Source of the DNA: Pseudomonadota bacterium
GTDB lineage: Bacteria; Pseudomonadota; Gammaproteobacteria; Xanthomonadales; Xanthomonadaceae
Assembly: GCA_018242425.1 (NCBI GenBank)
Contig: JAFEBX010000014.1
Coordinates: forward strand, 1 to 64,000
DNA length: 64,000 nucleotides
Direction of reading: 5' to 3'
The notes beneath the pieces were generated by a model, which was not told where the DNA came from, made no database searches, and was given only the letters and a program-made list of their open reading frames with translations. Positions within the stretch are counted from its first letter, which is position 1. Each line of letters begins with the position of its first letter. A program made the position numbers and the translations under genes. Of this stretch, positions 37,833 through 46,334 are shown piece after piece.

Positions 37833-37906
37833 GTGTACCGGGTCTGCGAAATCGACTTGCGCCATCGGTCACAGTACACGGGTCCCGACAGGTAGCCTTG
37901 GGACCC
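37833..37906. promoter_or_regulatory. Inverted repeats in the glnS / diguanylate cyclase divergent promoter region
   Basis: Two inverted pairs lie in this 119-bp divergent gap. GTGTAC (37833-37838) pairs with GTACAC (37874-37879), and GGGTCCC (37880-37886) with GGGACCC (37900-37906). They are possible operators or leader hairpins; no regulator is identified. Confidence 0.35.
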
Positions 37907-37922
37907 CGATGCGCAGTAGCGT

Positions 37923-40175
37923 ATGCGCCTCATGTCCGGCTCATTCTTCCCCCGATTCGAGCGCTGGTCCGATCGCGTGCAGCTGGCCATCCTCGTGGCC
38001 TTGCTGGGGGCGGTCTGCCTTGCCTTGCTTGGAAGGATTTTCATGCCTCCGGCGCCTTCGTTCCCGCTGGCCTGGCAGTCGGAGGCCGGCACTTTGGCCC
38101 AACAGGGCGAGAGCGGCGCGGAAGGCGACGGCATGGTCGTGCGCGTTCCCGGTGGCGACCAGCAGGTCGGTTTCGATGTCGTCGGCAGCGTGCCGGACGC
38201 GGTGCGCGAACAAGGCATCGTCGCCCTGCGCTTCGAACGCACCGGGCTCGACCGCATCGAGGTCGAGGACCTGGCGACCGGCCAGGTGGTGCGGGACGGC
38301 TTCTATGAAGTGAATCGCGACCGCTTGCCCGGCCTGACCTCGTCCTACCAGTTCAATGTCATGGTGCCACCCCAGGGCGATCTGCACCTGCGTGTCCGTG
38401 CGCAATCGGCCACGCCGACCTCCCTGATGGGACGACTGGAACCGCACCTGCTGGCCGGGCGCGACGATCGCCGGATCGCCGGTACCGCGGTGATGAGCTA
38501 CGCCGTCTACCTGGTGCTGGCGCTGGTGGTGATCGCGCTCTACATCGCCACCGGGCAGCGCAGCATGCTGGCGTTCTCGTGGTTCGCAATGCTGCGATTG
38601 CTGGTGCTGATGTCGGTGAACGGGCACCTGTACCAGATCCCCGGAATGGCGTGGTTCGGCGTTTTCGGCAATCACGGCACGTCGGCGCTGATGATCCTTG
38701 GCATCGCAGCAGGCATCGTGCTGATACAGGAGCACGGGGCATTGCCCCGCGAAGCACGCGGCAATCAGTGGCGGCAGTTGTCCGTGGCGATCGTGGCCGC
38801 CGCGATCATCGTTTCAGTCGCGTTGCTGTTCGCGCCGCTGCCGCCGGTGGCGGCGTGGGCGCTGGGCCAGTGCACGTGGTTCGCGTTCGCGGTCATCGGG
38901 TTGGCGTTCTGCGCACGCGCCTATCGCAACAGGATTCCGCATCGGGTCGCGGTGATCGCGGCGGTGCTGTTGTCGTTCTTCGCCAGTCTTGCCCACCTTG
39001 CCTATGAAACCGGCCTGATCGCGCACTGGTGGTGGGCCGGGCGCCTGCTTCAGATCACCGGCGCGATGTTGTGCACGGTGGTGGCGATCAGCCTGGTTCG
39101 CCGCATCGAGAGTTACCGGATCGAACTGGCGCGCGCGCACCACCACCAGCAACAGCTGCGCCGGCAAATGGATGCGCAAACCGCGGTGCGCGAACTCGAG
39201 CGCGATCTCGCCCATTCGCTGGGCGACATCGCCGACCCGGAACTCGAATTCGCGGCGATCCATCGCCTGCTGTCGGCAGCGACCGCCTGCCTCGGGCTGG
39301 AAGGCGCCGGATTGGTGCAGTTCCCGGGGCGTCGCGCGCCGCAGGCGTATGCGCTTCCGACAACCATGCTCGACGAATTGCGCGGCTGGCTGGCGCCACG
39401 CCGCAACTGGGTGGAATCGGTGGCGACGGGTGCGGCGCCGGTCGAGAACCACACGCCGGTGGTAGGGCGCGGATTGCGTTCGGTACTGGTGCCGGCGCAA
39501 GTCCTGAAGGGCAGTCATTCGGTGCTGGTGATCGAACGCAATGCCGACGCGCCGACATTGAGTGCGGCCGATCTCGCCGCGCTGGCGAGCATGACCAACG
39601 CGGTGCGCGAAGCACTCGAGCAACAGCGCGAGGCGCGTGCGCTCATCGTGACGGCACGCATTGACGCGCTGACCGGTGTCCTCAATCGCAATTCGCTCGA
39701 TATCGATCTCGCCGCCGCGCTTGCCCAGGCCGCTCGCACGCGATCGCCACTGGCGGTGTTGTTCCTCGACATCGACCACTTCAAGCGCATCAACGACGAA
39801 TTCGGCCATGCTGCCGGTGACGAATGCCTGCGATCCGTTGCCCACCTGCTGCGATCCAGCCTGCGTTCGGGCGACCTGCTCGGGCGTTACGGCGGCGAGG
39901 AGTTCGTGGTGGTGTCGCCCGGCGCGCCATTGGCGGTGGCCCAGCAACTGGGCGAACGCATCCGCGCAGCGGTGGAAATGCTCGTGATCGAATGGGAAGG
40001 CCAGCCGATCCCGGTCACCATCAGCGTCGGCATCGCGATGCGTCGCCGCGATGAAGCCAAGCCAGCGCACCTGCTCGATCGCGCCGACCAGGCGCTGTAC
40101 GACGCCAAGCGTCGCGGCCGCAACCAGGTGCGCTTCGATCTCGATGCCGCCGCATTTGATCCGGCCTCCGAATAG
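37923..40175 (+). CDS. membrane diguanylate cyclase with 7TM, GAF-like and GGDEF domains
   Basis: 750 aa. TM near residues 20-40, a periplasmic 7TMR-DISM-like sensory domain (about 45-185), seven TMs (about 190-395), a coiled linker, a GAF-like domain (about 430-560) and a C-terminal GGDEF domain. The active-site motif is GGEEF, and an RSGD five residues before it (RSGDLLGRY then GGEEF) is an intact product-inhibition I-site. It should therefore make c-di-GMP from GTP and be feedback-inhibited. It stands alone on the strand before msrA. Confidence 0.92.
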   Translation: MRLMSGSFFPRFERWSDRVQLAILVALLGAVCLALLGRIFMPPAPSFPLAWQSEAGTLAQQGESGAEGDGMVVRVPGGDQQVGFDVVGSVPDAVREQGIVALRFERTGLDRIEVEDLATGQVVRDGFYEVNRDRLPGLTSSYQFNVMVPPQGDLHLRVRAQSATPTSLMGRLEPHLLAGRDDRRIAGTAVMSYAVYLVLALVVIALYIATGQRSMLAFSWFAMLRLLVLMSVNGHLYQIPGMAWFGVFGNHGTSALMILGIAAGIVLIQEHGALPREARGNQWRQLSVAIVAAAIIVSVALLFAPLPPVAAWALGQCTWFAFAVIGLAFCARAYRNRIPHRVAVIAAVLLSFFASLAHLAYETGLIAHWWWAGRLLQITGAMLCTVVAISLVRRIESYRIELARAHHHQQQLRRQMDAQTAVRELERDLAHSLGDIADPELEFAAIHRLLSAATACLGLEGAGLVQFPGRRAPQAYALPTTMLDELRGWLAPRRNWVESVATGAAPVENHTPVVGRGLRSVLVPAQVLKGSHSVLVIERNADAPTLSAADLAALASMTNAVREALEQQREARALIVTARIDALTGVLNRNSLDIDLAAALAQAARTRSPLAVLFLDIDHFKRINDEFGHAAGDECLRSVAHLLRSSLRSGDLLGRYGGEEFVVVSPGAPLAVAQQLGERIRAAVEMLVIEWEGQPIPVTISVGIAMRRRDEAKPAHLLDRADQALYDAKRRGRNQVRFDLDAAAFDPASE

Positions 40176-40216
40176 CCGCTGGTAAACTGTGGCCCTTGGT
40201 CATGGGAGCAACGGAC

Positions 40217-40867
40217 ATGGGCGGTGTCGGATCGTGGAAGGACCGCATGGTCGCGCCCGAGCGCGCGCTTCCGGGACGTGACTCGGCGATGGCGATCGAC
40301 AACGTCCATTTCGTGATTGGCGGTCCCCTGCGCGATGCATTCGCCGGTTACGGCGATGCCCGTTTCGGCATGGGCTGCTTCTGGGGTGCCGAACGGATGT
40401 TCTGGTCGATGCCCGGCGTCGTCAGCACGGCGCCCGGTTATGCCGGCGGCTACACGCCGAACCCGACCTATCGCGAAGTCTGCAGCGGCGAAACCGGCCA
40501 CGCCGAAATCGTGCGGGTGATCTTCGATCCGGCGATCATCGGCTACGGTGCGTTGCTGCAGGCGTTCTGGGAAAACCACGATCCTACCCAGGGCATGCGC
40601 CAGGGCGGAGACGTCGGCACGCAATATCGCTCGATGATCCAGTGCACCACGCAGGATCAGTACACGCTGGCGCTGGCCAGCCGCGACGATTACCAGAAGC
40701 GCTTGACCGCGGCGGGGCTCGGGCAGATCACCACCGAGATCGTGTTCCCCGCGCCCGAGTTCTACTACGCCGAGAACGAACACCAGCAATACCTCGCCAA
40801 GAATCCCGATGGGTATTGCGGGCTCGGCGGCACCGGCGTGTCGTGTCCGGTGGGTACCGGCGCCTGA
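40217..40867 (+). CDS. msrA: peptide-methionine (S)-S-oxide reductase MsrA
   Basis: 216 aa. Reduces the S epimer of methionine sulfoxide. Catalytic Cys54 is in [11 protein letters not shown]; resolving Cys201 and Cys210 are in the C-terminal [35 protein letters not shown] and HNEHQQYL-type residues are conserved. ATG 40217 has GGGAG eight bases upstream, better placed than for ATG 40202. Confidence 0.96.
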   Translation: MGGVGSWKDRMVAPERALPGRDSAMAIDNVHFVIGGPLRDAFAGYGDARFGMGCFWGAERMFWSMPGVVSTAPGYAGGYTPNPTYREVCSGETGHAEIVRVIFDPAIIGYGALLQAFWENHDPTQGMRQGGDVGTQYRSMIQCTTQDQYTLALASRDDYQKRLTAAGLGQITTEIVFPAPEFYYAENEHQQYLAKNPDGYCGLGGTGVSCPVGTGA

Positions 40868-40878
40868 GCGACCCCGCG

Positions 40879-41823
40879 ATGACGCAGCAAGCATCGCGCG
40901 CCGCACTGACCCAGATGCTGGTCGGCGCGGCCATCATCGGTACCAATGGGATGATGGTGCGGCTGTCGCACACCTCGCCGACAGTCTCGGCGTTCTGGCG
41001 CATGTTTCTTGCGGCGATCGTGCTTGGGCTGCTGGTGCAGTTCCGCCATGGCTGGAAACGCATCCCGCGTTCGGCGTGGATCTGGATCGCAATATCCGCG
41101 ATCGCGTTTGCCGGCGATCTGTGGATGTGGCACCGGAGCATCCTGATCGTCGGGCCGGGACTGTCGACGCTGCTGGCCAATACCCAGGTGTTCTTCATGG
41201 CGGTCGCCGGCGTGCTGGTGTTTGGTGAACGCCTCGGTGGCCGTTTCTATCTCGGCCTCGTGTGCGCGTTCTTCGGCCTGTGGTTGCTGCTTGGCGGCGA
41301 CTGGGCGACATTGCCGGCGAGCTATCACTGGGGCGTCTGGCTCGGGCTCGCGACCGGCATCACCTATGCGTTCTACAACGTCGGCATCAAGCGTGCGCAG
41401 GAGGAAGTCGCCAAGGTCCACGCGCGGGTGCCGGTGGAGCAGGTGTTGTGCTTCGCATCGGCAGGGTGTGCTCTGTTGCTGGGCATCGCGGCATTGGCGG
41501 AGGGCGACTCCTTCGCGATTCCGGATGCGCAGACGGCGATCGCGCTGGTGGTCCTCGCGGTGTTCGGCCATTGCCTCGGCTGGATCCTGATCTCGCGCGC
41601 GATGCAATCGCTCGGCGCCGGCATGGTCGGACTATTGCTGTTGCTGCAGCCGATCGTCGCCTACCTGCTCGACATCCTTGTATTCCCGCACACGCCGACA
41701 TCGCGGCAATGGCTGGGCCTGGTGGTGAGTCTCGCCGGCATCTTCATCGCCGGATTGAAGGCGAAATCGAAGTCGCGGCTGCCTCCGGATGCCGAGCCGG
41801 AAGCGCCGGCGACCGGTCAGTAG
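40879..41823 (+). CDS. EamA/DMT-superfamily transporter
   Basis: 314 aa with ten predicted TMs in two EamA repeats. Typical features are NGMMVRLSHTSPTVSAFWR in the first repeat and RAMQSLGAGMVGLLLLLQPIVAYLLD in the second. The substrate, an amino acid, nucleotide or drug-like metabolite, is not indicated. It starts 11 bases after msrA and is probably on the same message. Confidence 0.88.
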   Translation: MTQQASRAALTQMLVGAAIIGTNGMMVRLSHTSPTVSAFWRMFLAAIVLGLLVQFRHGWKRIPRSAWIWIAISAIAFAGDLWMWHRSILIVGPGLSTLLANTQVFFMAVAGVLVFGERLGGRFYLGLVCAFFGLWLLLGGDWATLPASYHWGVWLGLATGITYAFYNVGIKRAQEEVAKVHARVPVEQVLCFASAGCALLLGIAALAEGDSFAIPDAQTAIALVVLAVFGHCLGWILISRAMQSLGAGMVGLLLLLQPIVAYLLDILVFPHTPTSRQWLGLVVSLAGIFIAGLKAKSKSRLPPDAEPEAPATGQ

Positions 41824-41830
41824 CTTCCAC

Positions 41831-42556
41831 TCAGAATCGTGTCACCCGACAAACGTAGATGACTTCACAGGCACCGGCGCCGGTGTCGTCGCGGGTCATC
41901 GAACTGCGCCAGTTCCAGCCGCCGCGATCGTGCGCTTCCACCAGCCAGCCATCGATGCGCACGCGGTCGTCGCGCTGGACTGCGTCCAGTGCCTTTTCGA
42001 TCGCGGCATCTGACGGAATCATGTGCATGTTGGCGCTGTTGCGGATGATCGCGCCGGGATCGAGCGGTGGATTGCCGATCCAGCCGTAGCGATACCAGCG
42101 GTTCGACTGGCGCACATTGAGTTGCGCGATCGTCGCGGTATCGGTCATCGGCCCCCAGCCGAGCGCGAGATCGAGCGGCGAGAACAGCGCGGGACGATCG
42201 CCGCTGTAGTCGCGACGCGACAGCACGCGGGCATCGACGCTGAAACCGGCCAGCGCATCGAGGCGGCCATGCGCGACGCTGAATGTCGAAATGCCATCCG
42301 CCACCGGTGTCTGCAAGGGGGCTTCGCCGTCACCCGTGGCCTGGGGTTCTGGACAGGCGGGATTGGCGACGACCTGTTGCGGCCGCACTGGCGGCGAGTA
42401 GGGCGATGCCTGGAACCATGGCGTTGTCGGCAACATGGCCTTCGCCTGCTGCGCGCGTCCGGCATGCACGTCCTGCCATTGCACGATGCCGATCCACACG
42501 GCGAGCGCCAGCACGCATGCGCCCAGCGACCAAAGCGCGACGCGCCAGGCCATCAT
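41831..42556 (-). CDS. membrane-anchored protein of unknown function downstream of oxyR
   Basis: 241 aa. One N-terminal TM (VALWSLGACVLALAVWIGIVQW), a Pro/Gln/Ala-rich linker (about 35-85) and a compact, presumably periplasmic C-terminal domain with GWGPMTDTATIAQLNVRQSN, WIGNPPLDP, a NMHMIPSDAAIEKAL segment and Cys pair GACEVIYVC at the end. I do not recognise the family. ATG 42556 overlaps the oxyR stop (ATGA), so it is likely translated after OxyR; a redox link is an inference from position and the paired Cys. Confidence 0.75.
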   Translation of the reverse strand: MMAWRVALWSLGACVLALAVWIGIVQWQDVHAGRAQQAKAMLPTTPWFQASPYSPPVRPQQVVANPACPEPQATGDGEAPLQTPVADGISTFSVAHGRLDALAGFSVDARVLSRRDYSGDRPALFSPLDLALGWGPMTDTATIAQLNVRQSNRWYRYGWIGNPPLDPGAIIRNSANMHMIPSDAAIEKALDAVQRDDRVRIDGWLVEAHDRGGWNWRSSMTRDDTGAGACEVIYVCRVTRF

Positions 42557-43443
42557 TCGGCGACTGCAGTGCGCACGGTCGCCGCGACGTTGCGCAGTAG
42601 GCCATCGAGTGGCGAAGTGTTGCGCCAGGCCAGCGCGATCCGCCGGTGCGGCGCCGGCGCTTCGAAGCGCACCAGTTCCAGCCCCTCCGGCTGCACGTGC
42701 GGCGGGCGCACCGACAGGTCCGGCAGCAAGGTCACGCCATTGCCGAGCGCGACCATCTGCCGCAGCGTTTCCAGGCTGGTGGCGCGGAAGCCGGGCTTCT
42801 CGTGCGCACCCGCGAGTTCGCAGACGTCGAGCGCCTGTTCGCGCAGGCAGTGGCCATCGTCGAGCAGCAGCAGTTGTTCGTCGGCCAGGTCACCGATGCG
42901 CAGGTGCTTCGCGTTCGCGAGGTGATGTCCGCTCGGCACCGCGAGCAGGAACGGTTCCTCGAACAGCAGTTCGGCGTGCAGGCGATCATCGCCGAGTGGC
43001 AGGGCGAGGAAGGCGGCATCGAGCTTGCCTTCGCGCAGGTCGGACACCAGCACGTCGCTCTTTTCCTCGCTCAACAGCAATTCCATCTTCGGGAAGCGCT
43101 TGCGCAGCGCCGGCAACACCTGCGGCAACAGATAGGGACCGAGCGTCGGAAACGCGCCGAGGCGCAGGCTGCCGGCCTCGGGGTCGCGGCTGCGGCGCGC
43201 CAGTTCCTTCATCTGTTCGACATCGTGGATGACGTGCTTGGCGCGATCGACGATCTCGCGTCCGATCGGCGTCAGCATCACCCGTCGCGGCGCGCGTTCC
43301 ACCAGCGGCACGCCGAATTCTTCCTCGAGTTTCTTGATCTGCATCGACAGCGTCGGCTGGCTGACGTGGCAAGCCTGCGCCGCACGGCCGAAATGCCGGA
43401 GCTCCGACAATGCCACCAGATAGCGGAGGTCGCGCAGGTTCAT
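42553..43443 (-). CDS. oxyR: hydrogen-peroxide sensor/regulator OxyR
   Basis: 296 aa LysR-family regulator. The N-terminal helix-turn-helix (residues 1-65) and a peroxide-sensing domain carry the two redox cysteines at exactly the E. coli positions, Cys199 and Cys208, in DGHCLREQALDVC. Oxidation forms the intramolecular disulfide and activates genes such as ahpC, whose promoter 2.8 kb upstream carries a matching site. It overlaps the VOC gene and the unknown gene by four bases each. Confidence 0.97.
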   Translation of the reverse strand: MNLRDLRYLVALSELRHFGRAAQACHVSQPTLSMQIKKLEEEFGVPLVERAPRRVMLTPIGREIVDRAKHVIHDVEQMKELARRSRDPEAGSLRLGAFPTLGPYLLPQVLPALRKRFPKMELLLSEEKSDVLVSDLREGKLDAAFLALPLGDDRLHAELLFEEPFLLAVPSGHHLANAKHLRIGDLADEQLLLLDDGHCLREQALDVCELAGAHEKPGFRATSLETLRQMVALGNGVTLLPDLSVRPPHVQPEGLELVRFEAPAPHRRIALAWRNTSPLDGLLRNVAATVRTAVAE

Positions 43444-43874
43444 CGATCGATCGTCCGGCTGGCCGCGGCAGGTCCCTTCAGTTCGATGGTATTGCCATCG
43501 GGGTCGCGGAGGTAGATCGAAGGGCCATCGCCTTCGGCGCCGAAGTTGTCCTGCGCGGGGCCCAACGGCTGCAATCCGTGTTTGGCGAGATGTGCGACCA
43601 GTGCGCCTTCGTCGAACGGCTCGATGCGCAGGCAGACATGGTCGACATTGCGTCCCTGTTCGCCGGCGGCAGCGCCGCCCGCCAGTCCGAGTTTCCCGTG
43701 GACGTCGACCAGATCGATCATCGAGGCGCCGCAGCGCAGGTGGATCAGGCCGAGATCGTCGCGCCGGCGCGCGAGGCTGCAACCCAGGACATCGCGGTAG
43801 AACGCCAGCGACCGTTCGGGATCGCCGACGCGGAGCACCACGTGATCGATACGCTGCAGTTCGAACGGACGCAT
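43440..43874 (-). CDS. VOC-family (glyoxalase/bleomycin-resistance fold) protein
   Basis: 144 aa with the paired beta-alpha-beta-beta-beta VOC fold. Potential metal ligands are His in RIDHVVLRV, His in NVDHVCLRI and Glu in GNTIELKG. It could be a glyoxalase, dioxygenase or binding protein. I prefer ATG 43874 (MRPFELQRIDH) because GGAGG sits five bases upstream; ATG 43886 would put the start three bases after the ahpF stop. The position between ahpF and oxyR is unusual. Confidence 0.82.
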   Translation of the reverse strand: MRPFELQRIDHVVLRVGDPERSLAFYRDVLGCSLARRRDDLGLIHLRCGASMIDLVDVHGKLGLAGGAAAGEQGRNVDHVCLRIEPFDEGALVAHLAKHGLQPLGPAQDNFGAEGDGPSIYLRDPDGNTIELKGPAAASRTIDR

Positions 43875-43889
43875 CGGCGCCTCCATGGG

Positions 43890-45485
43890 TCAGGCGGCCT
43901 TGGCCTCGGCTTCGGTGGGCGCGCTGGTGCGGATCAGGTAGTCGAAGGCGGAGAGTGCGGCGGTCGAGCCCGCGCCCATCGCGATCACGATCTGCTTGTA
44001 CGGCACCGTGGTGGCGTCGCCGGCGGCGAACACGCCGGGCAGCGAAGTCTCGCCGCGATCGTTGATGACGATCTCGCCGCGATTCGTCAGCTCGATCGAA
44101 CCCTTCAGCCATTCGCTGTTGGGCAGCAGGCCGATCTGCACGAACACGCCGGAGAGATCGAGCTGGCGGGTTTCGCCACTGCTGCGGTCGGTATAGCTGA
44201 GCGCGTTGAGCTTGCTGCCGTCGCCGTGCATGCCGGTGGTCTGGGCATTCACGTGCACGGTGCAATTGGGCAAGCTGCGCAACTTGCGTTGCAACACTTC
44301 GTCGGCGCGCAGCTTGCCGTCGAACTCGAGCACGGTGACGTGGTCGACGATGCCGGCGAGATCGATCGCCGCTTCGACACCGGAATTGCCGCCGCCGATC
44401 ACCGCGACCTTCTTGCCCTTGAACAGCGGGCCGTCGCAGTGCGGGCAATAAGTGACGCCCTTGTTGCGGTGTTCGCTTTCACCGGGCACGCCGGTCTGGC
44501 GCCAGCGCGCGCCGGGCGCCAGGATCACGGACTTCGCCTGCAGGACCGGGCCGCTGGCCAGGCGCACGCCGACCAGTCCACCGGGTTCGGTGGCCGGGAT
44601 CAGTTCTTCCGCGCGCTGCAGCGGGATCATTTCAACGCCGTAGCTGCGCACGTGTGCTTCCAGCGCGGCACTCAGCTTCGGGCCTTCGGTGTATTCGACC
44701 GAGATGAAATTCTCGATCGCCATCGTGTCCTGCACCTGGCCGCCGAAGCGTTCGGCGACGATGCCGGTGCGGATGCCCTTGCGCGCGGCATAGATCGCGG
44801 CAGCGGCGCCGGCCGGGCCACCGCCGACCACGAGTACGTCGAAGGGTTCGACATTCTTCAGGGCTTCGGCCGCGCGCGCGGCGGCGCCGCTGTCGAGCTT
44901 GGCGAGGAATTCCGGCACCGTCAGGCGGCCCTGCACGAACGGCTGGCCATTGAGGAAGACCTGCGGCACGGTGAGGATTTCGCGTTCCTCCACTTCCTTC
45001 TGGAACGAGGCGCCGTCGATGGCGATGTGGCGGATGCGCGGATTCAGCGCGGCCATCGTGTTCAACGATTGCACCACGTCCGGGCAGTTCTGGCAGGACT
45101 GCGAGAAATAGGTTTCGAAGACGTATTCGCCATCGAGCGCTTCGATCTGGGCGATGACGTCGTCTTCGAGGCGCGGCGGATGCTTGCCGACGTGCAGCAG
45201 CGCCAGCACCAGCGAAGTGAATTCGTGGCCGAGCGGCAGGCCGGCGAAACGCACGCCGGTGTCTTCGCCCTGGCGGGTGATCTGGAAACTCGGGACGCGC
45301 TCGCCTTCGTTGGACGCGGCTTCGCGCAAAGTCACCTTGCCGGCGCCGGCATCGACGATGTCGGCCAGCAGGGCGCGGGTTTCCTTCGATGCGTCGCTGC
45401 CGTCGAGGTGCGCGACCAGTTCGATCGACGTGCGCAGGTTCTGCAGCAGGGCGGCGAGTTGGGTTTTCAGGTCGTTCTCGAGCAT
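43890..45485 (-). CDS. ahpF: alkyl hydroperoxide reductase subunit F
   Basis: 531 aa flavoprotein that passes electrons from NADH to AhpC. The N-terminal double-thioredoxin region has redox motif CQNC; the C-terminal thioredoxin-reductase part has FAD-binding [16 protein letters not shown], redox CPHC and NAD-binding [18 protein letters not shown] 45485 has AAGGAGA upstream. It lies 147 bp after ahpC, with two hairpins in the gap. Confidence 0.96.
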   Translation of the reverse strand: MLENDLKTQLAALLQNLRTSIELVAHLDGSDASKETRALLADIVDAGAGKVTLREAASNEGERVPSFQITRQGEDTGVRFAGLPLGHEFTSLVLALLHVGKHPPRLEDDVIAQIEALDGEYVFETYFSQSCQNCPDVVQSLNTMAALNPRIRHIAIDGASFQKEVEEREILTVPQVFLNGQPFVQGRLTVPEFLAKLDSGAAARAAEALKNVEPFDVLVVGGGPAGAAAAIYAARKGIRTGIVAERFGGQVQDTMAIENFISVEYTEGPKLSAALEAHVRSYGVEMIPLQRAEELIPATEPGGLVGVRLASGPVLQAKSVILAPGARWRQTGVPGESEHRNKGVTYCPHCDGPLFKGKKVAVIGGGNSGVEAAIDLAGIVDHVTVLEFDGKLRADEVLQRKLRSLPNCTVHVNAQTTGMHGDGSKLNALSYTDRSSGETRQLDLSGVFVQIGLLPNSEWLKGSIELTNRGEIVINDRGETSLPGVFAAGDATTVPYKQIVIAMGAGSTAALSAFDYLIRTSAPTEAEAKAA

Positions 45486-45567
45486 GAGATTCTCCTTGCG
45501 GACACGATTCGGCGTTCCGGCGCGTCGCGACGAAACAACTTCAGGGATTGGAAGAAAGAGCTGGACG

Positions 45568-45620
45568 GAGCGGACGCGTGCATCCGCTCGGCCCAACCCT
45601 CTCCATGCGGAGAGGATTGG
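45568..45620 (-). other. Two hairpins between ahpC and ahpF
   Basis: Reading the minus strand after ahpC: the first hairpin has stem CCTCTCC/GGAGAGG with a 4-base loop, extended by CCAA/TTGG (45593-45620). The second is GAGCGGA/TCCGCTC with an 8-base loop (45568-45589). Neither has a T run. They could protect the ahpC 3' end and lower ahpF dosage relative to AhpC, which is normally far more abundant. Confidence 0.5.
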
Positions 45621-45632
45621 CGATCGTGAAAA

Positions 45633-46196
45633 TTAGATCTTGCCGACCAGTTCGATCGACGGCTTGATCGTGTTGGCGCCTTCCTTCCACTTGGCCGGGC
45701 AGACTTCGCCGTCGTGGCTGGCGACGTACTGGGCGGCCTGCAGCTTGCGCACGGTTTCGGCGACGTCGCGGGCGATGGCGTTGTCGTGCACTTCCATCGT
45801 CTTGATCACGCCTTCCGGGTTGATGATGAAGGTGCCGCGCAGGGCCAGGCCTTCTTCCGGGATCAGCACGTCGAACGCCTTCGACAGCGTGTGGGTCGGG
45901 TCGCCGACCAGCGGGAACTTGGCCTTGCCGACGGCCTGCGAGGTTTCGTGCCACACCTTGTGCGAGAAGTGCGTGTCGGTGGTGACGATGTAGACCTCGG
46001 CGCCGGCCTTCTGGAACTCGGCGTAATGCTCGGCGGCGTCTTCGATTTCGGTCGGGCAATTGAAGGTGAAGGCGGCCGGCATGAAGATGACCACGGACCA
46101 CTTGCCCTTCAGGTCGGCGTCGCTGACGGTGATGAACTTGCCATCCTTGAAGGCCTGGGCAGTGAACGGCTGGACCTGGGTGTTGATGAGGGACAT
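45633..46196 (-). CDS. ahpC: alkyl hydroperoxide reductase subunit C (2-Cys peroxiredoxin)
   Basis: 187 aa. Peroxidatic Cys47 in FTFNCPTE and resolving Cys166 in GEVCPAKW match the bacterial AhpC layout. It reduces H2O2 and organic peroxides and is recycled by AhpF. AAGGAG precedes the ATG. Upstream lie a TTGATT-N17-TATCTT promoter and an OxyR-like site. Confidence 0.97.
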   Translation of the reverse strand: MSLINTQVQPFTAQAFKDGKFITVSDADLKGKWSVVIFMPAAFTFNCPTEIEDAAEHYAEFQKAGAEVYIVTTDTHFSHKVWHETSQAVGKAKFPLVGDPTHTLSKAFDVLIPEEGLALRGTFIINPEGVIKTMEVHDNAIARDVAETVRKLQAAQYVASHDGEVCPAKWKEGANTIKPSIELVGKI

Positions 46197-46268
46197 TGCG
46201 TGCTCCTTGGGTGGTTGGGGGATTGCTGAAAGAGGAGAACCGACGATTGCGTCGATCCGGTGACGATC

Positions 46269-46297
46269 AAGATAGGTGCCGTCGATAGTTAAATCAA
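46269..46297 (-). promoter_or_regulatory. Predicted sigma-70 promoter of ahpC
   Basis: On the minus strand, TTGATT (46297-46292) and TATCTT (46274-46269) are spaced by exactly 17 bases, a strong match for this GC-rich genome. Transcription would start near 46262, giving a leader of about 65 nt before the ahpC ATG. The OxyR-like site ends directly against the -35. Confidence 0.7.
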
Positions 46298-46334
46298 ATC
46301 GATTATTGTGATTCGATTGATAGATTATGCCTAT
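46298..46334 (-). promoter_or_regulatory. OxyR-type tetrameric binding site upstream of ahpC
   Basis: The 37-bp span fits the OxyR layout of two 15-bp ATAG-N7-CTAT units separated by 7 bp. The distal unit (46320-46334) is a perfect ATAG-N7-CTAT; the proximal unit (46298-46312) is degenerate (ATCG-N7-TGAT). It abuts the -35 of the ahpC promoter, as expected for OxyR activation, and overlaps the last codons of lhr. Confidence 0.7.

Noticed and set aside
36130..38313. Antisense frame of 727 aa over glnS
   Set aside because: Shadow of glnS that crosses into the divergent diguanylate cyclase gene.
43410..45629. Antisense frame of 739 aa over ahpF
   Set aside because: Shadow of ahpF and the VOC gene; no recognisable domain.
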